Positions 36,678 to 47,853 of a stretch of DNA of 64,000 bases are shown here, piece after piece (position 1 is the stretch's first letter; every line of letters begins with the position of its first letter). The stretch is from Prinsepia uniflora (Eukaryota > Streptophyta > Magnoliopsida > Rosales > Rosaceae), in the NCBI GenBank assembly GCA_032719365.1, contig CM064867.1, positions 61,006,136 through 61,070,135 on the forward strand. Direction: 5' to 3'. A program made the translations under genes and the position numbers. The notes under the pieces are model-generated. The model worked only from the letters and a program-made list of their open reading frames with translations. It was not told the origin of the DNA and searched no databases.

Positions 36678-36983
36678 GCTATTTACGACCTTTGGGTCTA
36701 AATCGTTGTCGCGACGGGTGCTATGTGCACGGCGATCGACGATACGACGCTCGCCTCCGGATTGGGAGGTGTTCCTTCCGGAGAGGTCATGATGCACGAT
36801 TCGTGGTCGGGCAGCCTGGGGAGGCTCGACTTCGGAGTGCTGATGGTTCAGGATATCGATTGGTGATGAGTGCACCATGATCTTGTGATGGTCGCGTCTG
36901 TTGATACGTTCATGGCGACATACCAGGATTGTGGGCGGTCCTGGATGGATGGTTGCATGCATCACTATGATTAGAGTCGTGAC
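36678..36983. other. Unidentified 306-bp insert in solo LTR
   Basis: Relative to the element 1 LTRs, where CATATGAC is followed directly by CTCAGATATCGGGC, this copy has about 300 bp of GC-richer DNA between TATGAC and TTAGATATCGGGC. A possible 4-bp duplication TGAC (36674-36677, 36980-36983) would fit a transposition. No terminal inverted repeat is evident. Frames exist on both strands but none is recognised. Confidence 0.5.
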
Positions 36984-37091
36984 TCACCCTTAGATATCGG
37001 GCACGGCGCCCATTTGAGTCATATGTTCGGGTACGAGACCCAGTTGTTTTACACTGATGATTTTGGGTCAGGGACCCTAGATGGATTTCCA

Positions 37092-37278
37092 AGTTCATGA
37101 CGGTTTACAGGAACCGGCATGAACTCTGGAAAGGTCATTGTGGTTCATGAAGGTTTATGGGAACCGGCATGAACCTTTGTCAGGTCATTCTGGTTCATGA
37201 CGGTTTATGGGAACCGGCATGAACCCTGGTTAATGGATGTTATGGATCATGACGGTTCAAGGGAACCGGGCATGAATG
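37092..37278. repeat. Tandem 34-nt hairpin array (four units)
   Basis: Homologue of 15222-15407. The first unit has AGTT...AACT in place of GGTT...AACC, again both arms changed. The last unit is ATCATGACGGTT...AACCGGGCATGAAT-like and imperfect. Confidence 0.8.
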
Positions 37279-38201
37279 TTTATGTTATGTATATATATGT
37301 ATTCATATACCTTCCTTTACTTCTATTATCTCCTCCGGGGAGGGTCGTTGGCCTGGGTGGATCCCGGAGTAGTCACAGAGCACCGATTGAGTGGAGTCAC
37401 CCCCCAGTTGGGTTCCTTACTCTCAGGAAGGCTATGGTTACTATTACCTCGAGTAGGATCAGTGGTCTGCGGACATTGACCTTGACTTTGAGAAGACTCG
37501 GATTGAGACCTGGGTAGCACGCGCGTAGCTTTGGATACCGTGACAGGATTGGTTGTGTGACTTATATGTATATATGATATATGATATGATATATGAGATT
37601 TGATATGTGGTGTGCACAGGTGTGCACAGGATTTGGGCAGTGACCCGTATGGTCGATTTCATTGTGGTCCTTTCGACCTTGGTTTATTTCTGATTTGGGC
37701 TTAGTTCCCACATGTGGTCCATTTGGTTAAATGGTTTTCGAATGCATGCTTGCTTTTTAGTGAAGGGTACAAATTTCTTCTCGTTAAAATGTTTTTATAA
37801 ACTCTTGTTTTGTCCACTCACAGCTTTTAATGTTTTGACTGCCCTTCAGGTTGAGATTGGATGTGGACTGTAGCAGAGACCGAGATATCACATACCTCTT
37901 CCGGATCCTGGCGTACTCTGATAGCCCGGGAGGGCAAAGGTCGGAAATATCCCTTGACTGACACTTCGTGTCAGACGGGAGCAGGGTCATCCCTCACTAA
38001 TCCCGGGGGGATTGGGATGGGTCCTCTCAATACATGTCCTGTTTTTAATGATGATTTGATTATGTTTTGGGAAGTAAGATTTTGGGGATTTGAATGTGAA
38101 AATTCGGACATGAGTCCTGTTATGACAAAATGTAATTTCGGATTGGATTTGGAATTTGGATCACGATGGATCCTGGATTGTTGTGATTTACAAATGGTTT
38201 T

Positions 38202-38428
38202 GGGTTTAAAGACCCGGTGCTATCGCTAGATAATTTTTTGAGTTTAAAGACTCGGTTAATTGATGACGGGGGAGGGCCCTTGATGAGTTTAAAGACTAGG
38301 TTACTGTTTTCAGTTTAAAGACTCAGTATGATACCCCATGAGGCCTATTGATTATGTTCTTAGCTTAAAGACTCGTTGATATCCCGGGAAGGCCTGATTA
38401 TGCGCATGGTTTTGAGTTTAAAGACTCG
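38202..38428. repeat. GAGTTTAAAGACTC hairpin array, 5' LTR of element 3
   Basis: Six units of a 14-bp hairpin. The first is GGGTTTAAAGACCC and most others GAGTTTAAAGACTC, so the varying pair changes on both sides. Two are damaged (AGTTTAAAGACTAGG and AGCTTAAAGACTCG). Spacers include GGGGGAGGGCCC and CCCGGGAAGGCC. Confidence 0.8.
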
Positions 38429-38961
38429 GGCGCACTTGAGATCCAGCAGATTGTTTGACTTCTGAATTATTGTTGATTTCCGATGCTTTCGGATGTGTTG
38501 GGTAATGGCCCGGTTTATATGGATTCTATTGTGTACTTGGATTTGATTTATGATTTTTGGCTGAGCCCCTGTGTTTACGATTACGGGCTAAGACCCGAAG
38601 GGTAAGCAAAGGAAAAGGATTTTGATTTTCATACGCGGTTTTCTCATAATTGGAATTGAATTGGATTGTGAAATGATTTTCGAATGCATGCATTAGTTTT
38701 ACGTGGAGGGTAGAAACGCTTTCTGTAACTGTTTTATAAATTGATTTATTTTTGTCCACTCATACCTTTTATGTTTTTATTGACCCTCCAGGTCGTGGCG
38801 CGTTGATCGAGGCTGATCGAGAGGCGGAGGCATGAGTGAGTACGTGTGTGGTTATCCCTGGTTTGGCAAGCACTGAGGGTAATTCAGGATTTCAGTCAAC
38901 TTGCCAAACGGGAGCAGGATCGGGCACGGTTATTAATGTCCCTTCGGGGGCGGTCCTATCA

Positions 38962-41900
38962 ATTTGGTATCAGAGCACTAGGTTGCTGATTCTGTTGCCA
39001 CATAATGTCTCCGAAATGAAAGCCTCATGCGCGACCTCGTAGTGAGACGGGTAGACGAGGGTGTATGAGACCTCGCGATATATCTCGGATGAGATTGACC
39101 CTGGATTGAGGGTCAGATGTCATTTGGAGTACACTGTGAACTACTGTTTGTTAGACGTAGAATTGTGTGGGCCGCAGAGATGAATGAGCCTAGTAGCTAG
39201 TTGCACTAGTGATGGGATTATTTTCGGTGAAATCCTTAAGTGGAATGCGTGTTTTAAGAGTCTAAAATGTGATGGGATATCTCTTAGGCCTTATCGGTCG
39301 TATAAGATATGGTTGAGCATTAGTGTTTGCTCGGCGACTGGGTATGTCAGTGATGACATGATTGATTGGTATGAGACTGGACTCAAGTGGAGTCGTGATA
39401 TGGGTACGGATCTCAAAATGAGTCCGGATATGGGTTAGGAACATGAGATGAGTCATGGTAAGGTATCAAGGCTCGAGAGGAGCCAGAAAGGCTGAGTGGG
39501 GAATGTTTGGTACTTGGGATGCCAAGGACGGGTATATGGTCAGATACTGTTGAGTTAGGGAATTGTGGCTTGGTCTTGGTTAACTTTGTTTATTGGACTT
39601 TTGGGTGAGTGTCCTTAGTGACTGAGGTTCGGGTGGGGGACCCGAGGTATACAAGGATTTGGACTTAGGAGATAGTCCAGTTCAGTGGGATGTAAGTCGG
39701 GTCCACTGGGAGGTAGAGTGATAAGGGCATTGATATAGTAATAGTTGTGAGTGTGAGTTCCCTTGTCATGTCATAAAGATGGCGATGTAGATTGATGGAT
39801 ACAAGTGAGATGGCAATGTTGGGGTGTGATAGAGTGAGGATTGACTCCTATATCGACTGTTGAGATAATAGGCGAGGGAAGAGTTGGTGGGGCCCGTGAT
39901 GGACCATAGGGGCGTGGTCAGTTGGGACCACATGCCCGGGGATTTGTAATTCCTTCATAGGAAGCCTGAGTAGCCCTGGATTGATGGTCTGGATACCTAT
40001 TACTTGTGGTCATAGTGTAAGTTTAACTCGGACGTATGTTTTGGGTAGGTCCCGGGCTATCCACTCTTCCATGTCTTGAGATTGGCTATTGGCCGGGTAT
40101 AGTGTTGTTTGTGATTGGTTATGGTGTGGGAGTTGTTGATCCAACTCGAGTTACCGATGTGGTAACCTAGTGATTGTATATGGTAAAATTGGTGAGATAT
40201 AAGGGGGTAGACCTATCGATGTGAGGTTACCCAGGATGACTGGTGTTGTTCGCTTAGTGGCCGACTTAGATTTGGATGAATTGGATGAAATCCTTGGATT
40301 GGATGGGTCGATGACTCATGAGAACCTGATCGAGTCTGTTGATTTAGGAGTGATATGTGGAATCTAGGATTCCAGAGGTTATGTTTCAGGGAGACTCGAT
40401 GGTGTTACCCTCTAGGATAATTTTGATCCTCACAACCAATAGATGGTTGGTATGAGACCTTTAAGTTTACTGGTCACATGTGTGGTGTATGTGTTTCATG
40501 TATGAGGTGCCTAGTGAGGGCTGAGGATGCCCAGATCTCTCAACAGATTCCTGAGGTTTTGCCAGGATGAGAAATTGAGTTTACGATGATTTGAGGTTAC
40601 ATGTTGGTTATGGACGACTCAATAAGGTAACGGTATGGAATAAGGATTTCGTATCACGAGTTAAAGAATTGTGGCTTCATGGGAAGTTGTGGTTAATGAC
40701 CTTATTAAGAGAGTCCAACATGGTGGTAATTGTAGATTTTGAGCAAAAGAGAGAAAAGGATAATGGCCAAAATTGGTATAGCTAAGGTTAGTTGATAGTG
40801 ATACCCTTGGACAGCCATTTGGGCTAGTCATAGATGAGAGATGAGGAGTCGGGTAGTCTGACCACATTTAAGTGATGTACGGTACCATGATCGATGATTG
40901 GTTGGAGTACTTACATGTACCGATAGGCGTGTGATGTACTGAATAGGTGAATTGAATATGCCCTCAGAAAAAGAGATAGTTGAATAAGTGTTAGGTCTGA
41001 TAGACCAGAGTAGGTTTGGGGGACGTGAGTTGGTCTGAGACTTGTTGGAGACCATAGAGGGTTGTAAAGGGGTTCTCTACATGTTTTCTAGTTATGGTGA
41101 TTGACTCGGAAGGAGGTCAGAATTATTGGAACCGAGAACTGAGTGTTGATTGGTTGGCGTCCTCCGATGTACAGAGGAGTGTGTGAGATACTGGACAGAT
41201 GTAGCGAATGCCTTAGGGCGAAAAGTATGGTTAAATAAGTGATAGTTCGGGTCAAACGATAACGGTCGGGATTAGCATGAATCCTAGGAAAAACAGACGT
41301 ATTGGTCAATGGAGATAAGGACTGAGTTAGGATGGTTACAAGTGGAGAGACGGTGACTTATGTTCGATCACTCACTATGAGTTTGGGATTCGGTGAGTTA
41401 GGCGTTGAGGCTAGTTAAACCCTCAGAAGTTGGCTGGGTTGAGATCGACCCACGGGGTTGAGAATGCAGAGGTCATATACCTTTGGGAAAGAATGTACGA
41501 GTACTGTGTCAACCATCAGGATTAGTATTGATGGATAAAAGAAATTCTTAATGTGTGATAAGGTGATGGTCGGGATAGTGAGATTACGACCACATTGGCA
41601 TATCAGGTATTGTTTGGGGAGAGGATTGTCCTGTTTGATAACCTAAGGATGGGTGAAATCCTGTTAGTTACGAAGCTCCATAGGATTGGAGTAGTACATG
41701 ATTTCTGATAACTTGGACGGTTGGCGTCCAACTGCAAGACCATACTTGGTGTTTAGTGGAGTCGAGGTTAAGAGAGGGGTGTGATTTGCAACATAGTATG
41801 AATGATTGTACAGAGAGCTTATTGGCAATAGGAAGGAATCAGGAGGAAACGCTGAAATCATTATACATAATGACCCTGGGAAAGGGGATATGGTATAATT

Positions 41901-42296
41901 GATCTAGTGATGAGAATGGGTTTCCGAGTTGTTGAACGTTATGAGTTTATTGGCCTGGTGGCCTGATGACACATGTGCGGTTTTAACCATGGGATCATGT
42001 CACGAGTGGATGACATGCAAACGAGAAGAGATGACGGATTTTGTGTTTCCTGGATTGTGGGGACTCGAACGTGAGCTAGGCTACGTAATTCGAGTATGTT
42101 TAGGGTATGACTACTTATGGGGCAGGGGTTTACAGGAGGATTGAGGCTGGTTGTATGATTTCTACGAGTTGGGTATGGCTTCTACCCGTTTGAGAGCGAT
42201 GATGTTTCGGGATTATCGTAGACATGTTTCCTCGGAAAATTTTATGGCTCCTACTAATTGGAAATTCGAGGATGAAATTCTTTAAGGGAGGTAGAT
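38962..42296 (+). other. Internal non-coding region of element 3
   Basis: Primer-binding site at 38965-38976, purine tract at 42281-42295 preceded by a TTCGAGGATGAAATTC phrase. Nothing between is recognisable as gag or pol; frames are short and broken. A basic run just after the primer site (near 39004-39060, P-H-A-R-P-R type text with a stop) could be a relic of a gag start, but this is weak. Confidence 0.75.
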
Positions 42297-45200
42297 TGTA
42301 ACGACCCGGACGTTCAAAAAAGAGAAATTTGGAAAATTTGAAGAAAATGACGATTTTACCCCTAGATAATGGGCGAACGGTTGACTTTTTGTTCGAGCGG
42401 TCAAACGGACTTTAACCGATGACTGTGACGTAGTTCGGGACGTCACGAGTTCATAGACAGGTGGCACGCCCGATTCCGACATTCGAGGAGGAAGTTATGA
42501 CGTTTCGAAGCTCAAGGGCATTTTCGTAATTATGAAGAAAGGAGGAATTTGTTGACTTTTCCAATGACATGGACTTTGCACGTAAACCGAGGACCGTTGG
42601 GTAGGTCTCAAGATGATGAGTCCGTAGACAGGCGGCACGCGTCAATCGGTGTTCGGATGACCGAGTTACGAGTCTAGAAACGTGAAGGGCATTTTGGTCA
42701 TTTTGTGAAGGAGGGGTAAAATGCTCATTTTGAGGGTGCAGGTTGAAACAGCCGTGAGTGGGTATTTTGGAATTGAAAAACAGAGTATGGGTTGAAGGAA
42801 TTTTTTATGGAATGGCTGGTTGGGCTGAGTGCTACTGCATTCTTTATGCAGTGAGTGGGAAACATGGACGTGCTGAAGGCAGTGCACGGGTTGAATTCTC
42901 TAAGGCTGGGTGCTGTTGGAAATGGAAAAACAGAGCACTTGAATTTGTTTTTACAGGTGAGCAGAGCACGGGTGACTTCGATTGTGGGATTGAAATAATT
43001 AACTAGGAAGGAGGGGAGGAACAGAGAGAGTGAAACAGGAGAGGAAAACGGGGAGGAAGGCCCCAGGAAATACTAAACCGCCCGAAAACTCCAATTTCCA
43101 ATTTCATTTTCAAATTTTGATTTGGACGGCCAATTGATGGAATTAGAGGTGAGGTTGAGCTTCTAGACATCCAAACGAGTCGAACGGGATCGACAATGAA
43201 GGAATTGGTGAAAAGATGAGCCCAGACGACTTGTGAGTTCAGCTTTAGAGATTCAGTTGAGTTGGAATGGTTTGAGGGATTCGAGCTTGCAATTGAGATC
43301 GAAGACAGGTTTTTGGTAGTCCTGCGAAGCTTTTGGTTCGATCAATTGCAGAAAAACGATGAGGATTGATAAACTCCAAGGAATGAACAGTGGTCGGAGG
43401 TTCATCGGAAACTCAAGCTGGAATTGATGGTTTAAGGTAAGGTATAATGAAATTAAAGTTACAGACCCGTAATTAGATGCATAATGATGTTTTCAAATGA
43501 ATCAATTGAAGGAATGGAGTTGGATTTGAGTAGGATTGAAACGGGTCATCGCGCGGGTTGAACGACCCGTTTCGCAGGTAGCCGGGTGAGAACGATGAAC
43601 AGTATGGCTACTGTAGCAGGCACGTGAGGGCACGTGGGCCCGATTCTCAAGGTGAGTTCAACACAACTTTTATCCTATACAATGTAACGAACATATTAGC
43701 GTTGATTTCGAATTAATCGGACACCATTTCGATGTTGTTTTGAGGGTCCGAAGGTTTATGTTACATTTTTAACTAACGTTTAATTCCCGGAAAATTATGG
43801 GAAATTAGTATGATGTTATTTGGGTCCTTAGTAACACAAAAGAATGATTTCGAACAGGATTCGAGATTTCTGGAAAATGTCAGAAATTATGGAAACACAT
43901 GCAACGCGAAAACGAGCGATATGGACGGTGTGTGAGTGGACTTTGCTTTCAAAAATTTAATGCATGCATAAATGTTTCTTTGATTTCTATGATTATGATT
44001 GTGACTTGTGGTAATTACGATTTTCGTATTTATACGTATTTTGATATGCCATACGTAATTACACGTATTTCAAGACTATGGTTTCTCTTATTCCTTGGTG
44101 ATGTTTTGATGAACGATTTTACATGATATTGTGCGTATAATGTTTTAAGGATGTTGTGATTGTGATTGTGAGTATGACTCACGGTTTTGACACGTATTTC
44201 GAAACCAATACGGATTTGCACGTTTTACGATATTTCGAGTATGTTGTGGTTTGACTGTGATTTTGGTGATTTGATTATGGTTTTGATGTTTTGACCTTGG
44301 GATTTGAAATATGATGTGATTTCAAGGATTTAAAACGGATTCTGAAAAAGGTGATTTCGGGCTTGATGCCCAGGGCATAAAAGTAATTTTTATGAAAGAG
44401 ATTTTAGTTTTCAGAAGTTTGAAAATGGATTTCTGGTTTCGGTTCGGAATGATGGTTCCGGACGCCGGCTTACGAAATCATCATTGCGAATTCGAATTCG
44501 GGAATGGATCATGGTTTGATAAAATGATTTGATATGATTATACTTGTCCCGTTTTTAATGATGATTTGATTATGTTTTGGGAAGTAAGATTTTGGGGATT
44601 TGAATGTGGAAATTCGGACATGAGTCCTGTTATGACAAAATGTAATTTCGGATTGGATTTGGAATTTGGATCACGATGGAACCTGGATTGTTGTGATTTA
44701 CAAATGGTTTTGGGTTTAAAGACCCGGTGCTATCGCTGGATAATGTTTTGAGTTTAAAGACTCGATTAATTGATGACGGGGGAGGGCCCTTGATGAGTTT
44801 AAAGACTCAGTTACTGTTTTGAGTTTAAAGACTCGGTATGATAACCCCCGGGGCCTATTGATTATGTTTTGAGTTTAAAGACTCGTTGATATCCCGGGAA
44901 GGCCTGATTATGCGCATGGTTTTGAGTTTAAAGACTCGGGTGCACATGAGATCCAGTAGATTGTTTGACTTCTGAATTATTGTTGATTTCTGATGCTTTC
45001 GAATGTGTTGGGCAATGGCCCGGTTTATATGGATTGTATTGTGTACTTGGATTTGATTTATGATTTTGTGCTGAGGCCCTGTGTTTACGATTACGGGCTA
45101 AGACCCGAAGGTTAAGCAAAGGAAAAGGATTTTGATTTTCATATGCGGTTTTCTCATAATTGGAATTGAAATAGATTGTGAAATGATTTTCTAATGCATG

Positions 45201-45472
45201 GATTAGTTTTAGGTGGAGGGTAGAAACGCTTTATGTAACTGTTTTATAAACTGATTTATTTTTGTCCACTCACACCTTTTATGTTTTTTTTTGACCCTCC
45301 AGGTTGTGGCGCGTTGATCGAGGCTGATCGAGTGGTGGAGGCATGAGTGAGTACGTGTGTGGCTATCCCTGGTTTGGCAAGCACTGAGGGTAATTTGGGA
45401 TTTCAGTCGACTTGCCAGATGGGAGCAGGACCAGGCACGGTTATCAATGTCCCTTCGGGGGCGGTCCTGTCA
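42297..45472 (+). repeat. 3' LTR of element 3
   Basis: Starts TGTAACGACCCGGACG and ends GGTCCTGTCA. The pairing arms GTGTGAGTGGA (43930-43940) and TCCACTCACAC (45265-45275) are perfect. The hairpin array is at 44712-44938. It lacks the short GCGCAGCCGCTTGAGGCGGC module that the 5' LTR has near 34010-34035. Confidence 0.92.
44712..44938. repeat. GAGTTTAAAGACTC hairpin array, 3' LTR of element 3
   Basis: Six units, as at 38202-38428, and better preserved: one GGGTTTAAAGACCC unit and five GAGTTTAAAGACTC units. Confidence 0.85.
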
Positions 45473-45733
45473 ATCATTTCAAGCTGCATGAAGGCATAAT
45501 TTTGGTGGGGTCTAGAATAACTCATTTTTATGGAGAAACCGTCATAAGACCATCTGGTGACATGTCTGGGACTTGTTGGAGCTTCTTACTTCAAGAAATG
45601 ATGGACTTGACATCAAGACGCTCCTCTAGTTGACATGCACGTGGTGCTTTGTGGATAGAAGAGCTTGACGTATTAACAGACGCGTCATTTTTAAGTCTGG
45701 GTGGAGCTAACGTCAAGGCCTTCAACTGGGAAG

Positions 45734-46045
45734 GTGCGGCAGAATGCAACACGAGGTGCGGCAGAGTGCAAGGTGAGGTGCAGTAGAGTACCAGGGGAGG
45801 TGCAATATAGTGCAAGATGAGGTGCAGCAGAGTGCAAGGCGAGGTGTAGCATAGTGTAAGACGAGGTGCTGCAAAGTGCAAGGCGAGGTGTAGCAGAGTG
45901 CAAGACGAGCTGCAACAGAGTGCCATGCGAGGTGCAGCAGAGTACAAGTCGAGGTGCAGTAGAGTGCCATGCGAGGTACAGGAGAGTCCAAGGCGAGGCA
46001 TGGTGCAACTACAAGGCGAGGCATGTTGCAAGTGCGAGGCGAGGA
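45734..46045. repeat. 22-bp minisatellite in element X
   Basis: About 13-14 copies of a 22-bp unit close to GAGGTGCAGCAGAGTGCAAG plus two bases, turning into 23-bp forms after 45980. As 22 is not a multiple of 3, all minus-strand frames translate as repeats of 22 residues (C-T-S-P-C-T-L type). I treat these frames as by-products. Confidence 0.85.
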
Positions 46046-47348
46046 GTCCCATCACTTGGAGTGCGACCTGTCACCACCCAGCATGAGGCTTTTTTCAGCT
46101 GCAAGGCAATGTGTGTTGCAGCTACAAGGCGAGATGTGCTTCATCTTCAAGGCCTTTTTGAGCTCAAAAAGGGGTGTAGTAAGGAGGAACATAGAATGGA
46201 GGATTGATCATCCCCCCCTGCAAAGCTCGAGACGCCGTACATCATCGCCTAATTGAAAGAAAAGAGCTTGGAGATGTGATCATCTAGACGTTGAAGCCAA
46301 GTGCCGTGAAGACTCATGGCACCAAACCATCGTTTCGTCTTGGAGTTGAAAGTCAAACTGCTTTGTAGCCGTCACAGAGTCAAGCAGTGGTGAAGTTGCT
46401 TTTGTGAAGCCAACTATGCCTAGTAAACGAGGTTGAGGAGGTTTCCCCCATTGGTTAAAGAAGGCCATGGACGGTGTGTCACTCGAATTCCACGATGGGA
46501 TGATCGAAGGCCTCCAAGGCGTGCTCATAAGTTGACGGAGAGATTCTGAGGTCGTGTTGGTCCTGATGATGAGCTTCATGATTCTTCTAGGCTTCTAGCT
46601 TGATATTAGTATTGAATACATGTTTGAGCATTCAACTTGTGAATTGTCAACTTCTTTAATTTTCATTAATAGAAGCCTCCCATTCTTTTTTGAGTGTTTT
46701 GTGATTTTCGGTAGATTTGACTTTTGTGTAGTAAATTTGGTTTTCTAACTTTGTTTTAGCTCTGACTTGAGTGTCGTTGGTGGCATTGGAAAGCTAACTT
46801 CCGTACCTTTTTAGCACCATCAAGCTCTCTTCAAGGAAGTAAAATTTGAGTTTGGTATGTTCGAATCAATCTCAAAGTTGTGTGCTTGAATTTGTAGTCG
46901 CATGCACTAAGACATTTGCCCAAGATTTGTCATGACATGACCCGGCTATTACTCCCTTTGGTGGGGTTGGGAAGCGATATTTAGTAGCTTTTCCAATTCC
47001 AGCAATTCCGTTTGTTGGGTATGAGTGACAGATCCTTCGGAATGTGCTTGAGTAGTATGCACCTCATTGTTAGTCAATCGCATTGAACTTAGTCGTCAAG
47101 TTCCTTGAGGTGACGATTTAGCTCTTTGAGGTGAGGCTGTACTTTTCCCTTTGGAGAGGAGCTTCGAGTCCCACAAAGGTGAAATCTTTGAGTGTTCCGC
47201 CAACGGACGCCTTTGGTGCTTGACAAGGCGCAAGTGCTGATAGGTTACGAGCTGAAGGGATTATGGCTTTGACGAACAAGGATGTTGATGCGTCACATAG
47301 CGATTGCCTTGATGCTTCATAAGCGATGCTTTGCTTCATGTGTGAAGG
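46046..47348 (-). other. Element X internal part 2, unrecognised
   Basis: About 1.3 kb between two minisatellites. Low complexity is absent, frames are below 100 codons on both strands, and none is recognised. It may be captured host DNA or decayed element sequence. Confidence 0.4.
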
Positions 47349-47848
47349 CTTGGAGTGCTTCGCGGGGCGAAGACTTCGGGTGCTTCGCATGGCGGAGGAT
47401 TAGGGGTGCTTCGCATGGTGAAGGCTTAGGGGTGCTTCGCATGGCGAAGGCTTAGGGGTGCTTAGCAGGACGAAGGTTTAGAGTACTTTGTTGGGCAAAG
47501 GCTTGGATTGCTTCGCGAGGCGAAGGCTAGGAGTGCTTCGCGTGTCGAAAGTTTGGAGTGCTTCGCGTGGCGAAGGCTTGGAGTGCTTCGCTGGGCGAAG
47601 GCTTAGGGTACTTCGCGTGGCGAAGGTTTGGAGTACTTCGCGTGGCGAAGGTTTGGAGTGTTTCAGGGCAAAGGTTTATAGTACTTCACTAGGCGAAGGA
47701 TTGGATTGCTTCGCGGGGCGAAGGCTAGGAGTGCTTCGCGGGGCGAATGTTTGGAGCGCTTCGTGTGGCGAAGGCTTGGAGTGCTTCGTGGGGCGAAGGC
47801 TTGGAGTGCTTTGCGTGGTGAAGACTCGAGTGCTTTGCGTGGCGAAGG
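47349..47848. repeat. 25-bp minisatellite, left block (about 20 units)
   Basis: The unit contains a self-complementary core CTTCGC-GTG-GCGAAG followed by a GCTTGGAGTG-like spacer. Variants often keep pairing (CTTTGC...GGCGAAG with G-U, CTTCGCATGGCGAAG). It continues at 50639 after the solo LTR. Confidence 0.9.
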
Positions 47849-47853
47849 TATAG

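Larger units (their letters stand above)
34938..38029 (+). mobile_element. Solo LTR (3.09 kb) nested in element 3, ATACA
   Basis: Starts TGTAACGACCCGTCCC and ends GGTCCTCTCA. ATACA is at 34933-34937 and 38030-38034. The 3' LTR of element 3 keeps the empty site (GATTATACTTGTCCCG near 44535-44550), direct proof of insertion. It is related to the element 1 LTR. The pairing arms are 36428-36439 and 37812-37823, and the array is 37092-37278. It has a 306-bp extra segment at 36678-36983 that the element 1 LTR lacks. Confidence 0.95.
32669..38961 (+). repeat. 5' LTR of element 3 (with nested solo LTR)
   Basis: Starts TGTAATGACCCGGACG and ends GGTCCTATCA. The pairing arms are GTGTGAGTGGA at 34336-34346 and TCCACTCATAC at 38755-38765; the C to T change gives a G-U pair. 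The hairpin array is 38202-38428. The shared block TGTAACGAAC is at 34090-34099 and a splice-donor-like AAG/GTGAGT near 34057. A 178-codon minus-strand frame (33217-33753) is not preserved in the 3' LTR. Confidence 0.9.
32669..45472 (+). mobile_element. Complete non-autonomous LTR retrotransposon (element 3), ATCAT
   Basis: The 5' LTR is 32669-38961 (3.2 kb without its nested LTR), the internal part 38962-42296 and the 3' LTR 42297-45472 (3.18 kb). ATCAT is duplicated at 32664-32668 and 45473-45477. The primer-binding site TGGTATCAGAGC is at 38965-38976 and the purine tract TTTAAGGGAGGTAGA at 42281-42295. The internal 3.3 kb has no recognisable coding region. The family differs from elements 1 and 2 but has equal layout and size. 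It is inserted in element X. Confidence 0.93.

Noticed and set aside
38202..38428. CRISPR-like regular repeats
   Set aside because: Repeats are short hairpins with irregular, related spacers inside a plant LTR; no Cas genes and not a prokaryotic context.
45591..46055. 154-codon minus-strand frame and two overlapping frames of about 100 codons
   Set aside because: All three frames are translations of the 22-bp repeat; a unit not divisible by 3 without stops leaves every frame open.
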